From positions 3,720,001 through 3,784,000 of the forward strand of contig JAVHJL010000004.1 of the NCBI GenBank assembly GCA_036971715.1: a stretch of 64,000 bases of DNA. Direction: 5' to 3'. Numbering within the stretch: the first letter of the stretch is position 1; every line of letters starts with the position of its first letter. Shown here piece by piece: positions 22,257 through 34,110 of this stretch. The notes under the pieces are model-generated. The model made no database searches. It saw only the letters and a list, made by a program, of their open reading frames with translations, and had not been told where the DNA came from. The DNA comes from Arthrobotrys musiformis (lineage: Eukaryota; Ascomycota; Orbiliomycetes; Orbiliales; Orbiliaceae). The translations under genes were made by a program, and so were the position numbers.

Positions 22257-24394
22257 ATGGCGTCTGCCTCTACACAAGCGGAGCCTCAAGCTCTCTTCGA
22301 TGAATCATTTGCAGAATGCGAGATATTTTGTCGATTTTACATCCATATATCCAAGTCCTTTGGCCTATCTGCTGTTCGCAATGATGTCCCGGCCGTTCTA
22401 GCAGCTGAGCTGACGAGAGAATATATCGGTTGGGCAAACCCGCCCACGCCACAGCATAAACTATCGGTTAAAATCCCCGAAGTCCCAAGGTCCGAATTGG
22501 AGGAAACCCATAGATATATCCTCAAGTGGTCAGAGAGCTTCCTAGCTTCCCAACTGGAAGACCGGATTACCCGCCAATCGGATCTACCCCTTGAGGGTCC
22601 GGTGCCTGAGGGAAGCTTTGTTCCACCCACGCATCATGAGACCATAAGGGCTGCGAGGGCCCTTTATCAGCTCTTCCTATGCCTTATCTATTGCCAGTTC
22701 AATATCGTCGATCCGAACGAAGAATATGGGTACGATGATGAAATGGTAACCGACAACGCCGACCTCGAAGATGCATTGACCTACGCAATTGTAGAAACTT
22801 TCGATTATGTGGATCTTACCATCATCCATGAGTTACTCTTGGATTACATGGGCGGCGTAACCAGACCAGTTATATCCAGAATTCGGAACAGAGCCCTCCC
22901 AGACGGTATTTCAAACCACTAAGATATGGATTGCCGATCCGATTGCTAACGATGCCCTACTTATACTTAGTCCCTCCGTCAACCTTGATTTCCCATGTTT
23001 ATAATGCAGAGTGGTACATGATGGCGGCCCTTGGCCCTCGAGGGTTATGGGAATTCATATTCGAATCCTCTCTAGAGCAGCAAAGAGGAGCCTGTGCCAC
23101 CGATGTCGGGAACGGATTCGTGTATCCCCGTTCCTTCATCAGGGAGGCTCGGAACACAACCAAATTCAGAAATACATATCTGCCACTTGTTCGTATTTGT
23201 AAGGACGAACTCATCATTGGGGTAGGCGATAGCAATTGGTGGGGATGCTCGAGCACCCAAGTTCCTATTGTTGACAAAACGGTGGTGATTTGGGACGATT
23301 GGAGACTAAAAGAGTGGGGATACACCTTCCCTATGATCAAACTTCCGCTCTATCAACCTGGCCAAACCCCGTTTCACCCCTTCGATTGCGAACTATCAAC
23401 GCCTATAATCCCTTTCAAAGAGGTTTGTACTAAATTTTCACCAACTGACTATGGTACTCAGCTGACTGACGTTCACAAGTGCTCCAAAAAATACGCTTTC
23501 ACTCAGAATTTGTTTCCTGAAGTAGCGAAATTAGAGGGGCCGGCCCCGGGTACTACTGGCCTCACTTCGGACGAGCCCCTCAGGGTCGGCGATGTTTTGG
23601 GGAAGAGTATTCCAGTCCTTCCTACGTTGACGCACCCGATTGAAACGTTTCTACCACCCGAAATCCAATCGCTCATTCTAGAACTCGCCGATTACTCTCA
23701 GTATCCAACATTGCGAGCAGTTTGTAGATCGTGGAAAGCAGAGACATGGAGGCTACTGAAGAACAGATACAGGGACCCATTTTCCCTAAGTGAAATGCGT
23801 TTTGAAGACGGTTTCCCGTATTTAGGCCAGCGTTTGGTCCCGGCGTCTCCCTCGGAGTTTCCGTTTCTTATACACTCCGCCTTAATAGGTTTCACTGGCT
23901 ACGTTCGCGGGAAGCTTAATTATTCCAGCTACACTCCCATTGTCGAGTTCGGAAGAATTTATTCGAAACCAGAACCGGATGACCCCATAATACTCTCAAG
24001 TACGGAGGAACTCCGGGCAGCAGCCGATTACCCATTCATCATACCGAATACTGAGAACCCTGGGCCGCTCACCCATTCATTGTATGGAAAAGTCAACGCC
24101 GGCCGGGTCCGATATCATAACTATCATGATCGAATTGCCTTTGGGGGCATGACCCTCCCGCTTTCCAAAATCATGACCGTCAAAGCTTTCCTAGGCTCAC
24201 ACTTTAGTAGGTCAGGACATCATCCGAAGTTAAGGTTGCTTCCGCTCGACGGCCAACCGGTTGAGCGGTTCCTAGTTCAGGTTGCCAGGGTTGTCGAATC
24301 GGGATCCGTAGACCATACACATGGATGCATCGGAATTACTCTTCAGGACCCAGCTATTCTGCGAACATCGAGAAGCCCTTCCTGGAGCCCATAG
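22257..24394 (+). CDS. Large F-box-containing protein, otherwise unknown
   Basis: Two exons (22257-22905 and 22971-24394) give 690 residues. The 65-base intron has a GTATTT donor, a perfect GCTAAC branch site and a TTAG acceptor, and splits a Val codon. The N-terminal ~215 residues are helical and acidic with no family that I know. The middle contains an F-box near residue ~440: ETFLPPEIQSLILELADYS, then LRAVCRSWKAETWRLLKNRY. This is the LP-x-E-I...L...V-C-x-x-W pattern for SKP1 binding. Several blocks around it are rich in aromatic residues (NSNWWG-like, WDDWRLKEWGY), as in fungal proteins with two F-box-type halves. The placement of an F-box in the middle, not at the N-terminus, is unusual. 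Two separate genes are possible, but the intron fits well. Confidence 0.65.
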
Positions 24395-24546
24395 CTTAAC
24401 TGTAATAAGTCTACTCAGTGTTGTAGTGTACCTGCAATACACTAGTTCTACGCCAATATTGACCCAATTCCAAGAGGTTGAACCAACTCAAACGAAACAT
24501 CTAAATTGCAAGAAAATATCAAATTCATCGATTGACTGCTATTTGT

Positions 24547-25416
24547 TTAGGCACCAAGAACCGCCTGAAGCACTTCTGTTCCAATTTCATTATCCACCTT
24601 CTCGTTCACTAATATCACACCGGTTATCAATACAGCGGCAACCCAATCCTCCCCGCCCAGCAACTGGATCTCCAACTTCCCAAGCTTGCTCATGCTCGAA
24701 CTCGACTTATGCGGATCGAACGCCGCAACCTCACCACCGGTCTCCACATCGACCAATCTATACGCATACTTCTCATCACCCTTTTTCCATCCATACTCCC
24801 TCCCATTGTGCGGACTCACAAACCCCATTTTAGTCCCTACACTCGAACTCTTCAACTTCTGGAACTGCGCACCATTATTGGGTTCGCCGATGCAAATACT
24901 CGGTTTCCCCGTCGTTTTCGAATTCACCCACCCGCCGAGGATCGGTCCCTTTTTATCACCGACGTGGAGTTCTTGATCGAGTCCGGACTTGGGTTTTCCG
25001 GTCCACCCGTCGTATTTGGGATAAGTTATTATGTAGAGTTGTTGGTTTGTATCGGGGTCTTTGGCGGAGGTTGCTGTTCCGGCGGATGCGTATGCCAGTA
25101 ATAGTGATTTTGTGGCGGGTTTGTGGTATTGCCGTTGCTGCTGGTACGCTTGCGATGCATGAGAGGGGGGCGGTGCGTACTGTGGGTTATCATAGGCAGG
25201 CTGGTTATAATAGTTTGAGGGGGCGGGTTGGTTGACCGGATTGTAGAATTGATGTTGGTTGTAGCCTGCGGGGCCTTGGTAGGATTGGGATGGGGGTTGG
25301 AATTGCGGGTAGGTATTGTATTGTGGATTCTGTGGCGGGTACTGTTGGGGCTGCGGGTGGGAGGACTCCCCAGATACTTTTTGCTCAAGCTTCGTGATGA
25401 ATGAAGAGAGTGTCAT
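24547..25416 (-). CDS. Pro/Gln/Tyr-rich protein with conserved C-terminal domain of unknown function
   Basis: A single-exon gene of 289 residues whose 3' end converges on the F-box-containing gene 152 bases away. Residues ~18-105 are a low-complexity Pro/Gln/Tyr/Asn tail (PQPQQYPPQNPQYNTYPQF), likely disordered and typical of fungal proteins bound to membranes or RNA. Residues ~125-289 form a globular domain with many strand-like segments (QLYIITYPKYDGWTGKP, GPILGGWVNSKTTGKPSIC, KYAYRLVDVETGGEVAAFDP) and a final hydrophobic helix-like stretch (WVAAVLITGVILVNEK). The pattern of beta strands then a buried helix recalls tubby/LURP-one-like folds found in many fungal hypothetical proteins, but I cannot confirm it. 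Function unknown. Confidence 0.65.
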   Translation of the reverse strand: MTLSSFITKLEQKVSGESSHPQPQQYPPQNPQYNTYPQFQPPSQSYQGPAGYNQHQFYNPVNQPAPSNYYNQPAYDNPQYAPPPSHASQAYQQQRQYHKPATKSLLLAYASAGTATSAKDPDTNQQLYIITYPKYDGWTGKPKSGLDQELHVGDKKGPILGGWVNSKTTGKPSICIGEPNNGAQFQKLKSSSVGTKMGFVSPHNGREYGWKKGDEKYAYRLVDVETGGEVAAFDPHKSSSSMSKLGKLEIQLLGGEDWVAAVLITGVILVNEKVDNEIGTEVLQAVLGA

Positions 25417-26726
25417 TTTTCGAGATGTTTCTACTTCTATAGGGAGTATAATAATGTGTCCCTAGATCTCGGGGAACTAATATATCCCAGGGTCGTCGGA
25501 TCGACGATGTTCTCTTTACTGCTGGGCCTTCGTTTTACTTCGTATTTGATGTCTAAAGGTAAGCTAGCGAGGCTATGTTATGCTTAAAATATGGAAATCG
25601 AGGAATGTAATCTGCAGTAAACGGATATTCCATCATCTTTATATCCTCACTTCCAAGACTTAACAACCTCCTAGTATATCCAAGTCGCACAATCACAAAG
25701 TGGCTGTAAATATCCCAACTGCCGATGCGTACCTATCTATAAGCATTATAGATCCACTTCGTAATACCCAAGCACAGGGCATTCGATGATAATATACAAC
25801 TAACTTCCCGCTGAAGTGACCCTTAGTTTCCCGCCGGAAAGAATGATGTCAGTGCACTGCCACGGTTTGGTGGTCCTTACTCAGCCCGGCGGTGGTAATC
25901 CATACTTGGTTTTGTAAGCAATCGGGCCTTCTATGGAAGTTGATGGCATTTGCCAAGGTGGTTAAGGAATATCCAAGACCTTGATTGCTGTTGATCTCAC
26001 TGTATGAGGAGGGTGGCCTTGCTGGGATAGAATACCACATGACAACGCGCGAGTACGGCAAGGCGTATTGAACCTCGAGCTATAGAGTACTGGCCTGGGA
26101 TTGAATTGATACCGCGTAAAGGGATTTCACAAAATCGGAGGCGGCTTGGAAGTGACATAAAGGTGCTGAGTAAGATTTGGAAGGGGTTAATCTAAATAAT
26201 ACATAACCATCAGCTTAGTTATATCTTTAATTAAATCTTGGGATAATCAGACAGACTTAACTGCTGTCTCATACCAGACTGCCAGCGCGATGGGCTTAAC
26301 TGCAATACATAACCTATAGCAAAGTTAATTAACTATACATCTCGTGAGAAAGAATCGCTCATGCGGATTTGTAGCCCTAGATCTGGCAGAAAAGACGAGT
26401 AGTAAAACTAAACGAAAATATTAATACGTACTCAAACCCGCACATGCGGTTTTCATATGATCATGCTAACAACCATATGATATTGGCCGCACTATTCCAA
26501 AAATGTATATTATATTATAAAGGCCTGACGATTACATAAAAGCTTTAATATACTAAGGGTACGGGTGCTAGCGAGATAACTAGATAGCCAGAAGACGGCT
26601 CTATTTCCGTAAGGCTTTCAGACCAAGACCGAACTTTTCCGGCAGCCAGCCCAGCAGGCTGCTTTTAGCGGCCGGCAGATCGAAATATATGCGTAATAGA
26701 ATATTATATAATAAAAAAGTGTGCTT

Positions 26727-26742
26727 GTCTCAAACCCAGACC
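26727..26742 (+). repeat. Dispersed 16-base motif, copy 2 (two mismatches)
   Basis: GTCTCAAACCCAGACC. It differs from the 45743 copy at two central positions and keeps the inverted arms GTCT and AGAC. Confidence 0.45.
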
Positions 26743-29700
26743 CTGGACTACGGCCGCGTGGTCCGATTGCGATTGCACCGATTGCAGCGGATGCAATGTT
26801 TTAATAAAAAGCTTCTTGGATCGGTGAACTTCGGGGAAGCGTCAAGCGGCTCCTATTAGTCAGTGGAGGAACATACAGGCATGTAGAAAAACGTCAAGCA
26901 AAAATAAACTGAAGGGAGCTCATGATTAGGAATGTAAACATACAGAAATGATATCACCAGGACCGGCTCTGGCGGGTTTGAATCACGCCCTCTATCTAGG
27001 CCTAGTGTATAAGCAACTGGCCAGCTGGGTTCGGTCTTTAGTTGTAAATAAAATAGAAAGTCTGCAGCTAGAGACTTATCGGTACATCGTGCGGCAAGGG
27101 GTGTTTTTGGATATATTAATACTGCTGCCCGGTAAATAGATAGAGAGGGTTCTGTTCAATTCAGCCTTATTGGAACGAAAATATCTTGGTAAGAATGAAT
27201 TAAGCTAATTGACAATACCCGTTTTGCTGGTTTAGTTAGTCAATATTGGGGGGGAAGCAAGTTGTCTAGCCTCGCACCTAGCTATAACCCCCCGAGCTAG
27301 AGTTGTTACAGTTTTTTTGATCGAAAAAAGCCTCAGGAGCAGTACCGTTTAGTTTGAAAATATAATCTAGGAGAGAGCTCCGCAGCTTTGAGGATAATAC
27401 CTGTATAAGGATTGAAGAAACGTCATGCATATGGCACGATACAACAACTTACGACGATCGGCCCCAAGCGGCTCTTAACTTCACTGCACAATTATCATGA
27501 AGATTTCCAAATGGCTCATTTCCAAACTCGAATCCTTAAGTTTACATCATGAGCGGAATTTGCCTTCCCGCAGGCATAGCCGCCAAGGCGGAAAACGTCA
27601 CAGCCTTTCGGCCTACGAGCCGTCGGGGATCGATTGAAGCAAGAAATTATGAAGCAGGGTATCTGACTTCTACAGCAGGATTCCTGGCTCCTGGTTTGAG
27701 GCCGCAGAATTCTTGTACAGAATTAATTCAGCAGTCGATGTATGCTCAGTAGAGTCAAGTCCCAGCGGCACCGCATTAGCCTTGAATCCAGGCACTGGCC
27801 TGGGCATCGATCGCATTGACGTTGATACTGGAACTCGTGCATGTTATATCTATATGCCCCAAAAAATATTATATCACAAAGTTCACTAGTCGACCGGTCC
27901 CTGGGTATGGGTTAAAATAAGCAATGAGGAATGTTAGAGACGCCACGAGACGTCCTGCAGGTTGGTCTTGGCCGGCTATTGGTAGGGAAACCCTATTGAG
28001 TGCTTCTAGGAGGGCACAATTAACGGATAACGGGACCCTCGAAAGGAAGTATTACAACTTCATTTGGTCTCGCTACCAGAAGGGTTTGAAGCGAAGAAGT
28101 CGATGTTCCGTGAACATACATGTTCTGTAAACTGCCATGTCTGGCCTGACCAGAGCGCTCGAGCCAATGGCCGCCCGCGCCCGCATATCCATATGCAGCC
28201 GAAGGAATGTGAGATGCAAGACTATTTCACACCTCAATACGTATACGCGACTCGACTATCACTGTTTAAGCGAAAGTTAAAGTTTGACCAGGATATCGCA
28301 GATTTTAGGGATGTCGGTAAATACGATTCGATACATATATAGTGTCCGTCCGCACCTTCGCTATGCACTCCCAGGGATCAAAGAATCGATCTCTTTCTCG
28401 ACAACTTGAAGGAATTCCATGAGCCGCTTTTATCTTTAATCTAATTGGACAACCCAACGAGAGGCTCCGATCGTGCATCTTCCTTGTTTTTATTTTTTTC
28501 CCACACCTCAGTTTTATACATGTGTGTTTCGAGATTTTCGGCAGCAGAACTACGGCAAATGAGGATCATGCCGAGTATAGCGACGGACAAGTCCCACAGC
28601 ACCAAATATACGTTTGGGTCTAATTAACCAGCTAATGCGGCAATAGTTTACACCTGGATGTTTCTTGTCCGTGGTAGAAACTTACCTGGGACCTAGATAG
28701 GCATTGACGACGTCAATTCGAATTATCCTGATCGGGTGAATCCATGGAGTTGGGGTCTCGAAAATATGCAAAGTTAACAGACATGTTGCAATTGACCGGA
28801 CCCATATGCGTACATTTACGTATACCCGGACATCGATGCCGGATTGATGCCGCATAAATTTATTGAGATATATAATTGTACACTCTAGATCTGTAGCCAC
28901 AGATATAAAGTGATCATATAAGCATTGATGGTAGTGGATGCACAATATAATAAGTACTTGAGCAGTATTATTGTACGTAAATCGGATATGTAGGAATGTG
29001 TGAATAGAAGTTCTAGATTGCATGTTGTGGCACATAACCGTCCCTTTGATCGATCGATTGGCCCAGCAATATTTCAAGCCCCTGGCTGTGTGACCAAAGC
29101 TCAAGCCCTTCTAGCTCTGTGACATGCAGCCTCAAGTCTCGAAGTTCAGGGACTAAATATCTAACCGACCCCACCTTCTCATATACCGAGAAATGTGGAG
29201 ACAAGCGAGCTTATCGATTGACCCGACCATGCAAGTAGAGTATAGTATCAATACGTATGTACGCACACTTGTAATGTCGATACAGCCATAGCCCTAGCTA
29301 TAAGCTAGAATTGCGTACTTTCTAAATGATTGAACAACTCCCTGCAACCGTTCAGGCGTGCAGCTGTTTCGCTAGCACCTTTCTGCTGTCGATTTCAAAA
29401 TTAGTACAATTCTGCAGACGTGCATGCATATTTGTCGATGGATTTATATCTGAATTCTTCATCTCGGACCCTTCTTTGTATTTGGCCGGCTAGTGGGGAA
29501 AATAACGAATAAAGTGGAATGAAATAACCATTGTATACTGGAGAGAGTTTTGCAGGCCTAAAAAGGCGACTTGGAATTGCTGTGATCTGAAAGGCTTAGC
29601 CTAGCCAAAATGGAGCCATGAATTTGCTGGAGCTGTTTAGTCTGGGCCGTTGACCTTGACGTACACACTGACTCGTAGCTTTACTCATACATAGCTACCC

Positions 29701-29932
29701 TCTGCAGAGTTTTATGAGTTCATGTCTAAGAAAAATATAAAATACACATGGACTGAAACGAAGAGTACCTACTAATATGTACATATATCGTTTTGAGATC
29801 GAGGTCTTTTTAGTATGTATGCTTGCCGAAAATATAGGGGGAAAAGAAGGATATGTGATTATCGCAATCGAACTATCATCAACCTCCTCGCACTCCCCTC
29901 CCTTGGAATAATATGCAGACTACGTAAATACT

Positions 29933-29949
29933 GGTCTCGTACCCAGACC
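29933..29949 (+). repeat. Dispersed 17-base inverted-repeat motif, copy 3
   Basis: GGTCTCGTACCCAGACC. Perfect 5-base inverted arms (GGTCT and AGACC) enclose CGTACCC. It lies in the gene-poor block about 1.1 kb upstream of the terpene synthase. Confidence 0.6.
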
Positions 29950-31058
29950 GCACAAAGAGTGACCGAGTAAATACCTAAAAAAGATTAATCGATTGAGGTC
30001 GAGTAATGGATACGATAATTGCTTCTTAGAACCCCATTCAGCCCGAGCCGCACATCGAGCGATACGAATGGGGCATAGGGGTCTACGAATTTATGATGCA
30101 CGTGTTCATTCCAGTCGACTGGTTTACTGGTATACATCGCAATGTGGCACTTGCTATCTGCTAGCTTTCGGAAAGAACGAAGCCGATTTGACTTATGTCG
30201 CCCCTAAATTCATCAGGATGATCCGATTGGAATGTGTTAACATGTTAGACATCGATAAGTATGGGGGGTTGACGTTTGATTTGTGACACCAGTGGCTGAC
30301 TTCCTCTTCTGACGTCTAGCTAGGTGCACTAGCGGCCGCACAAGCTTGGATTGTGATAAGCAAATTACGGGAGATAGCTATCTATTCCGGTATATCGATA
30401 AAGGACCCTTACTATAGGATGCGGTAACGGACCGATGCCGACCCTAGGCCCTCGACCCTGATTGTTTCAACTAGCTAACCAATCGCCGACTGCCTAGCTA
30501 GCTGCAGAGACTAGATATCGATCTCGGTGCACACTCCCACTTCGATTAGGTTTATAGATTCACTTACTCCTTCACGATCCTTGAGTTGAAGAATGTCAGA
30601 TTCAAAGAATCGCGGGACATAATGCGCATACAACCGCTAAACTTTTCGAAGGGACTGAATTTCGACTGATAGCGTCACAATATTCTAGATGTTTCGTGGA
30701 CGGTTCGACAACTGTGCTCTTGCGTTTTTGCATGCTTCCGCCTTCGCCATATGCTGCCCCTCTTTTTGGTTCTCGACGGTGAGATTTCTTGCGAGAGGAC
30801 TTGGGATTTTGGTGGAGATGGACCGGCCAACTCCCTTCGTGACGTCTTCGCAAGAGAGCATGCGTATGTCGACTACGTGGATATGAATATTATATAAGGG
30901 GGTGGACCGCGAGGGTTTCTTCTCTGATTCTATTTCATGAAAGCATCGAATCCGTCAAAGGCATTTCTGCGTACAGTTTCGTATCAGTCTATATAATCTT
31001 CCACTTTTATACCCATTTCTAAGCTTAAAGGAACTTCTATAAATCCAGATTTTGCAAA

Positions 31059-32732
31059 ATGCACGGCGCAATAGCTGCCACCGGTCCAGGTGTCTTAATT
31101 AATGACATCGACGGTCTCATCCTCCTCACGAGGCCGGACCCAGCCGTCAATGATACGATCACGGTCAAAATCCCTGATCTGTTCATCTCCATCGTCGGCG
31201 AGCCAAGGCAGCTCAACCCAAATTTGACAGAAACCATGGCCACCGATGCGTGGTCGTGCAAAGTGCTCAACTTGGACGAGAAGATGACCAAGGAGTGGGT
31301 GGAGATGAAGTTCCCGCTGCTTTGCGCTTCCATGGTCCCCGATGCGTCGTTTCAGCCGCTTCAGGCTTTTACGGAGTGGGTTTCTTGGTCTATTCCTTTC
31401 GATGATCGTATGTAGTAATTATCTCTCTAAGTTTATGGTAATACTCATGACACTCAAACTAACAAAACTGTCAAATTGAAGGCGTCGACGGAGGAGACCT
31501 CGCGAACGATCTTCTCGGGGCTTCAGAAGAAATGATAGAGAGCCTCGCTATCATGGATGACGACTACCCGGATATCGCCCCTGAAGAAAACGGGGTGCGA
31601 TATATGTTCCAGACTCTCTGGAAGAGAGTTAGCAAAGTGAGTCCGTCCTCTTGTACCCACATCTTAAAAAAAACATTATTGACACTATTTTCCGATATCT
31701 GTAGTATGCGCCCCCAGGTAAGGCCATATATCTACAAATATCAAGTTTTTTTTTTCTTGAATTCCGCAACATGGAAGAGTGAGGTTGGTAACATAAATTA
31801 CAGACGAAAGGCGCCGACACATCCGATTGAACCGGTCTTACATGACGGGACTACTCCACCAAGTCAAGTTTTTGAACATCAAAGATAGAGCCCTCACAGT
31901 CGACGAGTACTTGGCATTCCGCCGTCCAAGCTCCGGAATGGGACCGACCTGTATCTTCGCCGAGTACGTATCATAACATAGTCCCCCAATTTATCAGTAA
32001 GCTTATGAGTTTTTAGATGGTCGGTCACCGAAAAGCACAAAATCCCATGCGAGGTTGTGGAACACCCATCCGTCGAGATCTTTCGAGATCTAGTCATCGA
32101 TATCGTTTCTATGTACGGCCCTCCCCGCCATGACGAGAATCTGTCATATTGGCTGAGTATATGACTACTAACATAGTTCCGTTTATAGCGCGAACGATAT
32201 CTACTCCTCTCCAAAGGATATTGTACGTTTTTTTTTTCGCTTATTTTTTATAGGTTAACGTTGACGCCTTATGACTAACGAACTTATGCAGCCCAACAGC
32301 GAGGGCGCCAACATCATTTCCGTTCTGCTGAGACAAGGCAAAACTCTCCAAGAGGCTATCGATGAGGCCGGACAGCTGGTTCTCGACAGGTACAAGGTCT
32401 GGGAACAGGCGGAGCGTGATTTGCCATCTTGGGGCGAGGAGATCGATGCTGTTGTCAGGAAATTGGTTAAGGCTTACTCTGATGTCTGCTGGGGGAACAT
32501 GAACTGGAGGTACGTCCTTCCGTTTTTTGCTATCTTCGTTTCGTTGGGGACTTTGTTAAGATTTTCTAACGTTCTTTACAGTTTTATCACTTCGCGATAC
32601 ATGGGAGCTGAGAAGGAGCAGGCGAGAACCACGGGCATCCTCACTTTCTCCAAGGCGGACGTTATCAGGACCGCTCAAATCCCCAGATCATCGCCAGCCC
32701 AACCTCCAACCGTTCCAACCGAAAAAAAATAA
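31059..32732 (+). CDS. Class I terpene synthase (sesquiterpene synthase-like)
   Basis: A cytosolic cyclase that ionises a prenyl diphosphate, probably farnesyl diphosphate, with the help of three Mg ions. Eight exons join in frame: 31059-31407, 31482-31636, 31705-31717, 31804-31963, 32017-32112, 32189-32222, 32292-32509 and 32582-32732. The product has 391 residues, a normal length for the one-domain fungal family. The aspartate-rich motif DDRVD is at 115-119, straddling intron 1. The NSE/DTE-type triad is NDIYSSPKD at 260-268. The C-terminal Arg-Tyr pair that senses diphosphate is at 347-348 (SFITSRYMG). Exon 3 is only 13 bases and encodes YAPP plus one base. It lies alone between gene-poor blocks; the nearest gene downstream is a short-chain dehydrogenase. 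The product cannot be predicted from sequence. Confidence 0.92.
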
Positions 32733-34110
32733 AAATAAAAATAAAAAGACGTGTGGAGCAGCTGAAGTATACCAGAATGGAAATAAATGGAGGGGAGGGG
32801 TTACCCAGGTGCGAATTCTAGGGCCGAGTTTTTGAAGTCAGGTTAATTTGTCACGATCGAATGTTTGCAATGTTGTCTTTCTATAACTCTGAGGTTGAAT
32901 CCGCCCATTGACGTTGCACGGGATTCCTCAATCATGTTAATGTTTATAACTCCCGTCATTACCGAACTATTTTCAATTATAATACGTACCACTAAAACTC
33001 TTTGCCAGCACAGTAGCTTTCTCTATTGTAATCTGCTACCGCATTGGGCGCGTTGACTTTGTTGCATCTCGCCCGAGTATAATTACCTTTCCGTAGTACA
33101 GTGAGGTCCCGAGACTATACTATCCTGCTGTTATCCCTGAAGCGCTATCGATCTTAAATTAAGATCTCACTCGAATATAATACAGGTTTTTCTACTACCA
33201 ACTTATTATACAAAAGCCGGTTCGTATTAGTCTCGAGGCCAGGGTTCGTATATAGAAACAACCGCCAAGCGGCCCGACAATATGTGTCGTATCCAAGGGG
33301 GGAGTATTATAACTAAAAGAGAGTACTACCTAGGCTATCTACAACCTTGAAGCCCCCGGCGAATAACCAAACTACCCCGTCAGATAGGAAAGAAACCATC
33401 GTGACCATCGGCAACCTCGCGTCGCCAACATCCCTCCCAATTGTTGCATTTTAAGCTGTACGGAATGCATGCCCTCGCGTAAAGGCATCCGGTGGCGTAA
33501 AAGCTTGGTACTGTATATCGATGCCTCCGTCTCGAGCCCACCTTTTCTCCACAAAAAAATTTAGTGATTTGGAACAACCGTTATAGAGAACTGAGATTCT
33601 TTCCGGGACGAACTACGCTTAGTAAATTCGACCGGAGAGATTGCGGGGATCGTACACCCCCTTCGGCCTTACTTAAGAAATCATATGGTTGGTATTGCTT
33701 ATCTACTACATCGGCAGCTCGCCAGTTTATAGTACTTTCGAACGAGAGCTCCAACCCCCCGTGTCGGAAACCTGATAACCCGGCTCGAAATTCAAGTTAT
33801 AGAATAGGAAGAAATAAGGCATAACTTTGCCCCAGATGAACAGCAGATCATGATCCATTTCCCCAATATTTTTCCGCGGCCACTCCCCGCTTTTTCCCCA
33901 TTGGCCTCCATGTTAGTGTCATTGTGATGAAGTAATATATAAAAAGGAAAACTCGAATCGAAACCCCTCACCCGCTTAAACATCATAGCTTATTTAAAAA
34001 CTCAAAGGGCCCGGCTGTTCTGTGACTTCGATTTCATATAATTTTACTCTACAATATCCAATATCAATAACCACCAGTATAAAATATTCTAAAAGATTTT
34101 TTTTAAAAAA
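32733..34110. other. Intergenic, no gene recognised
   Basis: About 1.4 kb between the terpene synthase and the dehydrogenase. The start holds an A-rich AAAATAAAAATAAAAAT run (probable poly(A) signal region of the synthase). The rest is AT-rich without a supportable gene; the open frames near 33372-33824 are not protein-like. Confidence 0.5.

Larger units (their letters stand above)
25417..31058. other. Gene-poor block of 5.6 kb
   Basis: No frame gives a protein that I can support. The sequence is AT-rich with many TATA-like words and short open frames that do not splice together. Two copies of the dispersed inverted-repeat motif lie here (26727-26742 and 29933-29949). The last ~150 bases before 31059 look like the promoter and leader of the terpene synthase. 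The appearance is that of old, mutated repeats, but I cannot identify a transposon family. Confidence 0.5.
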
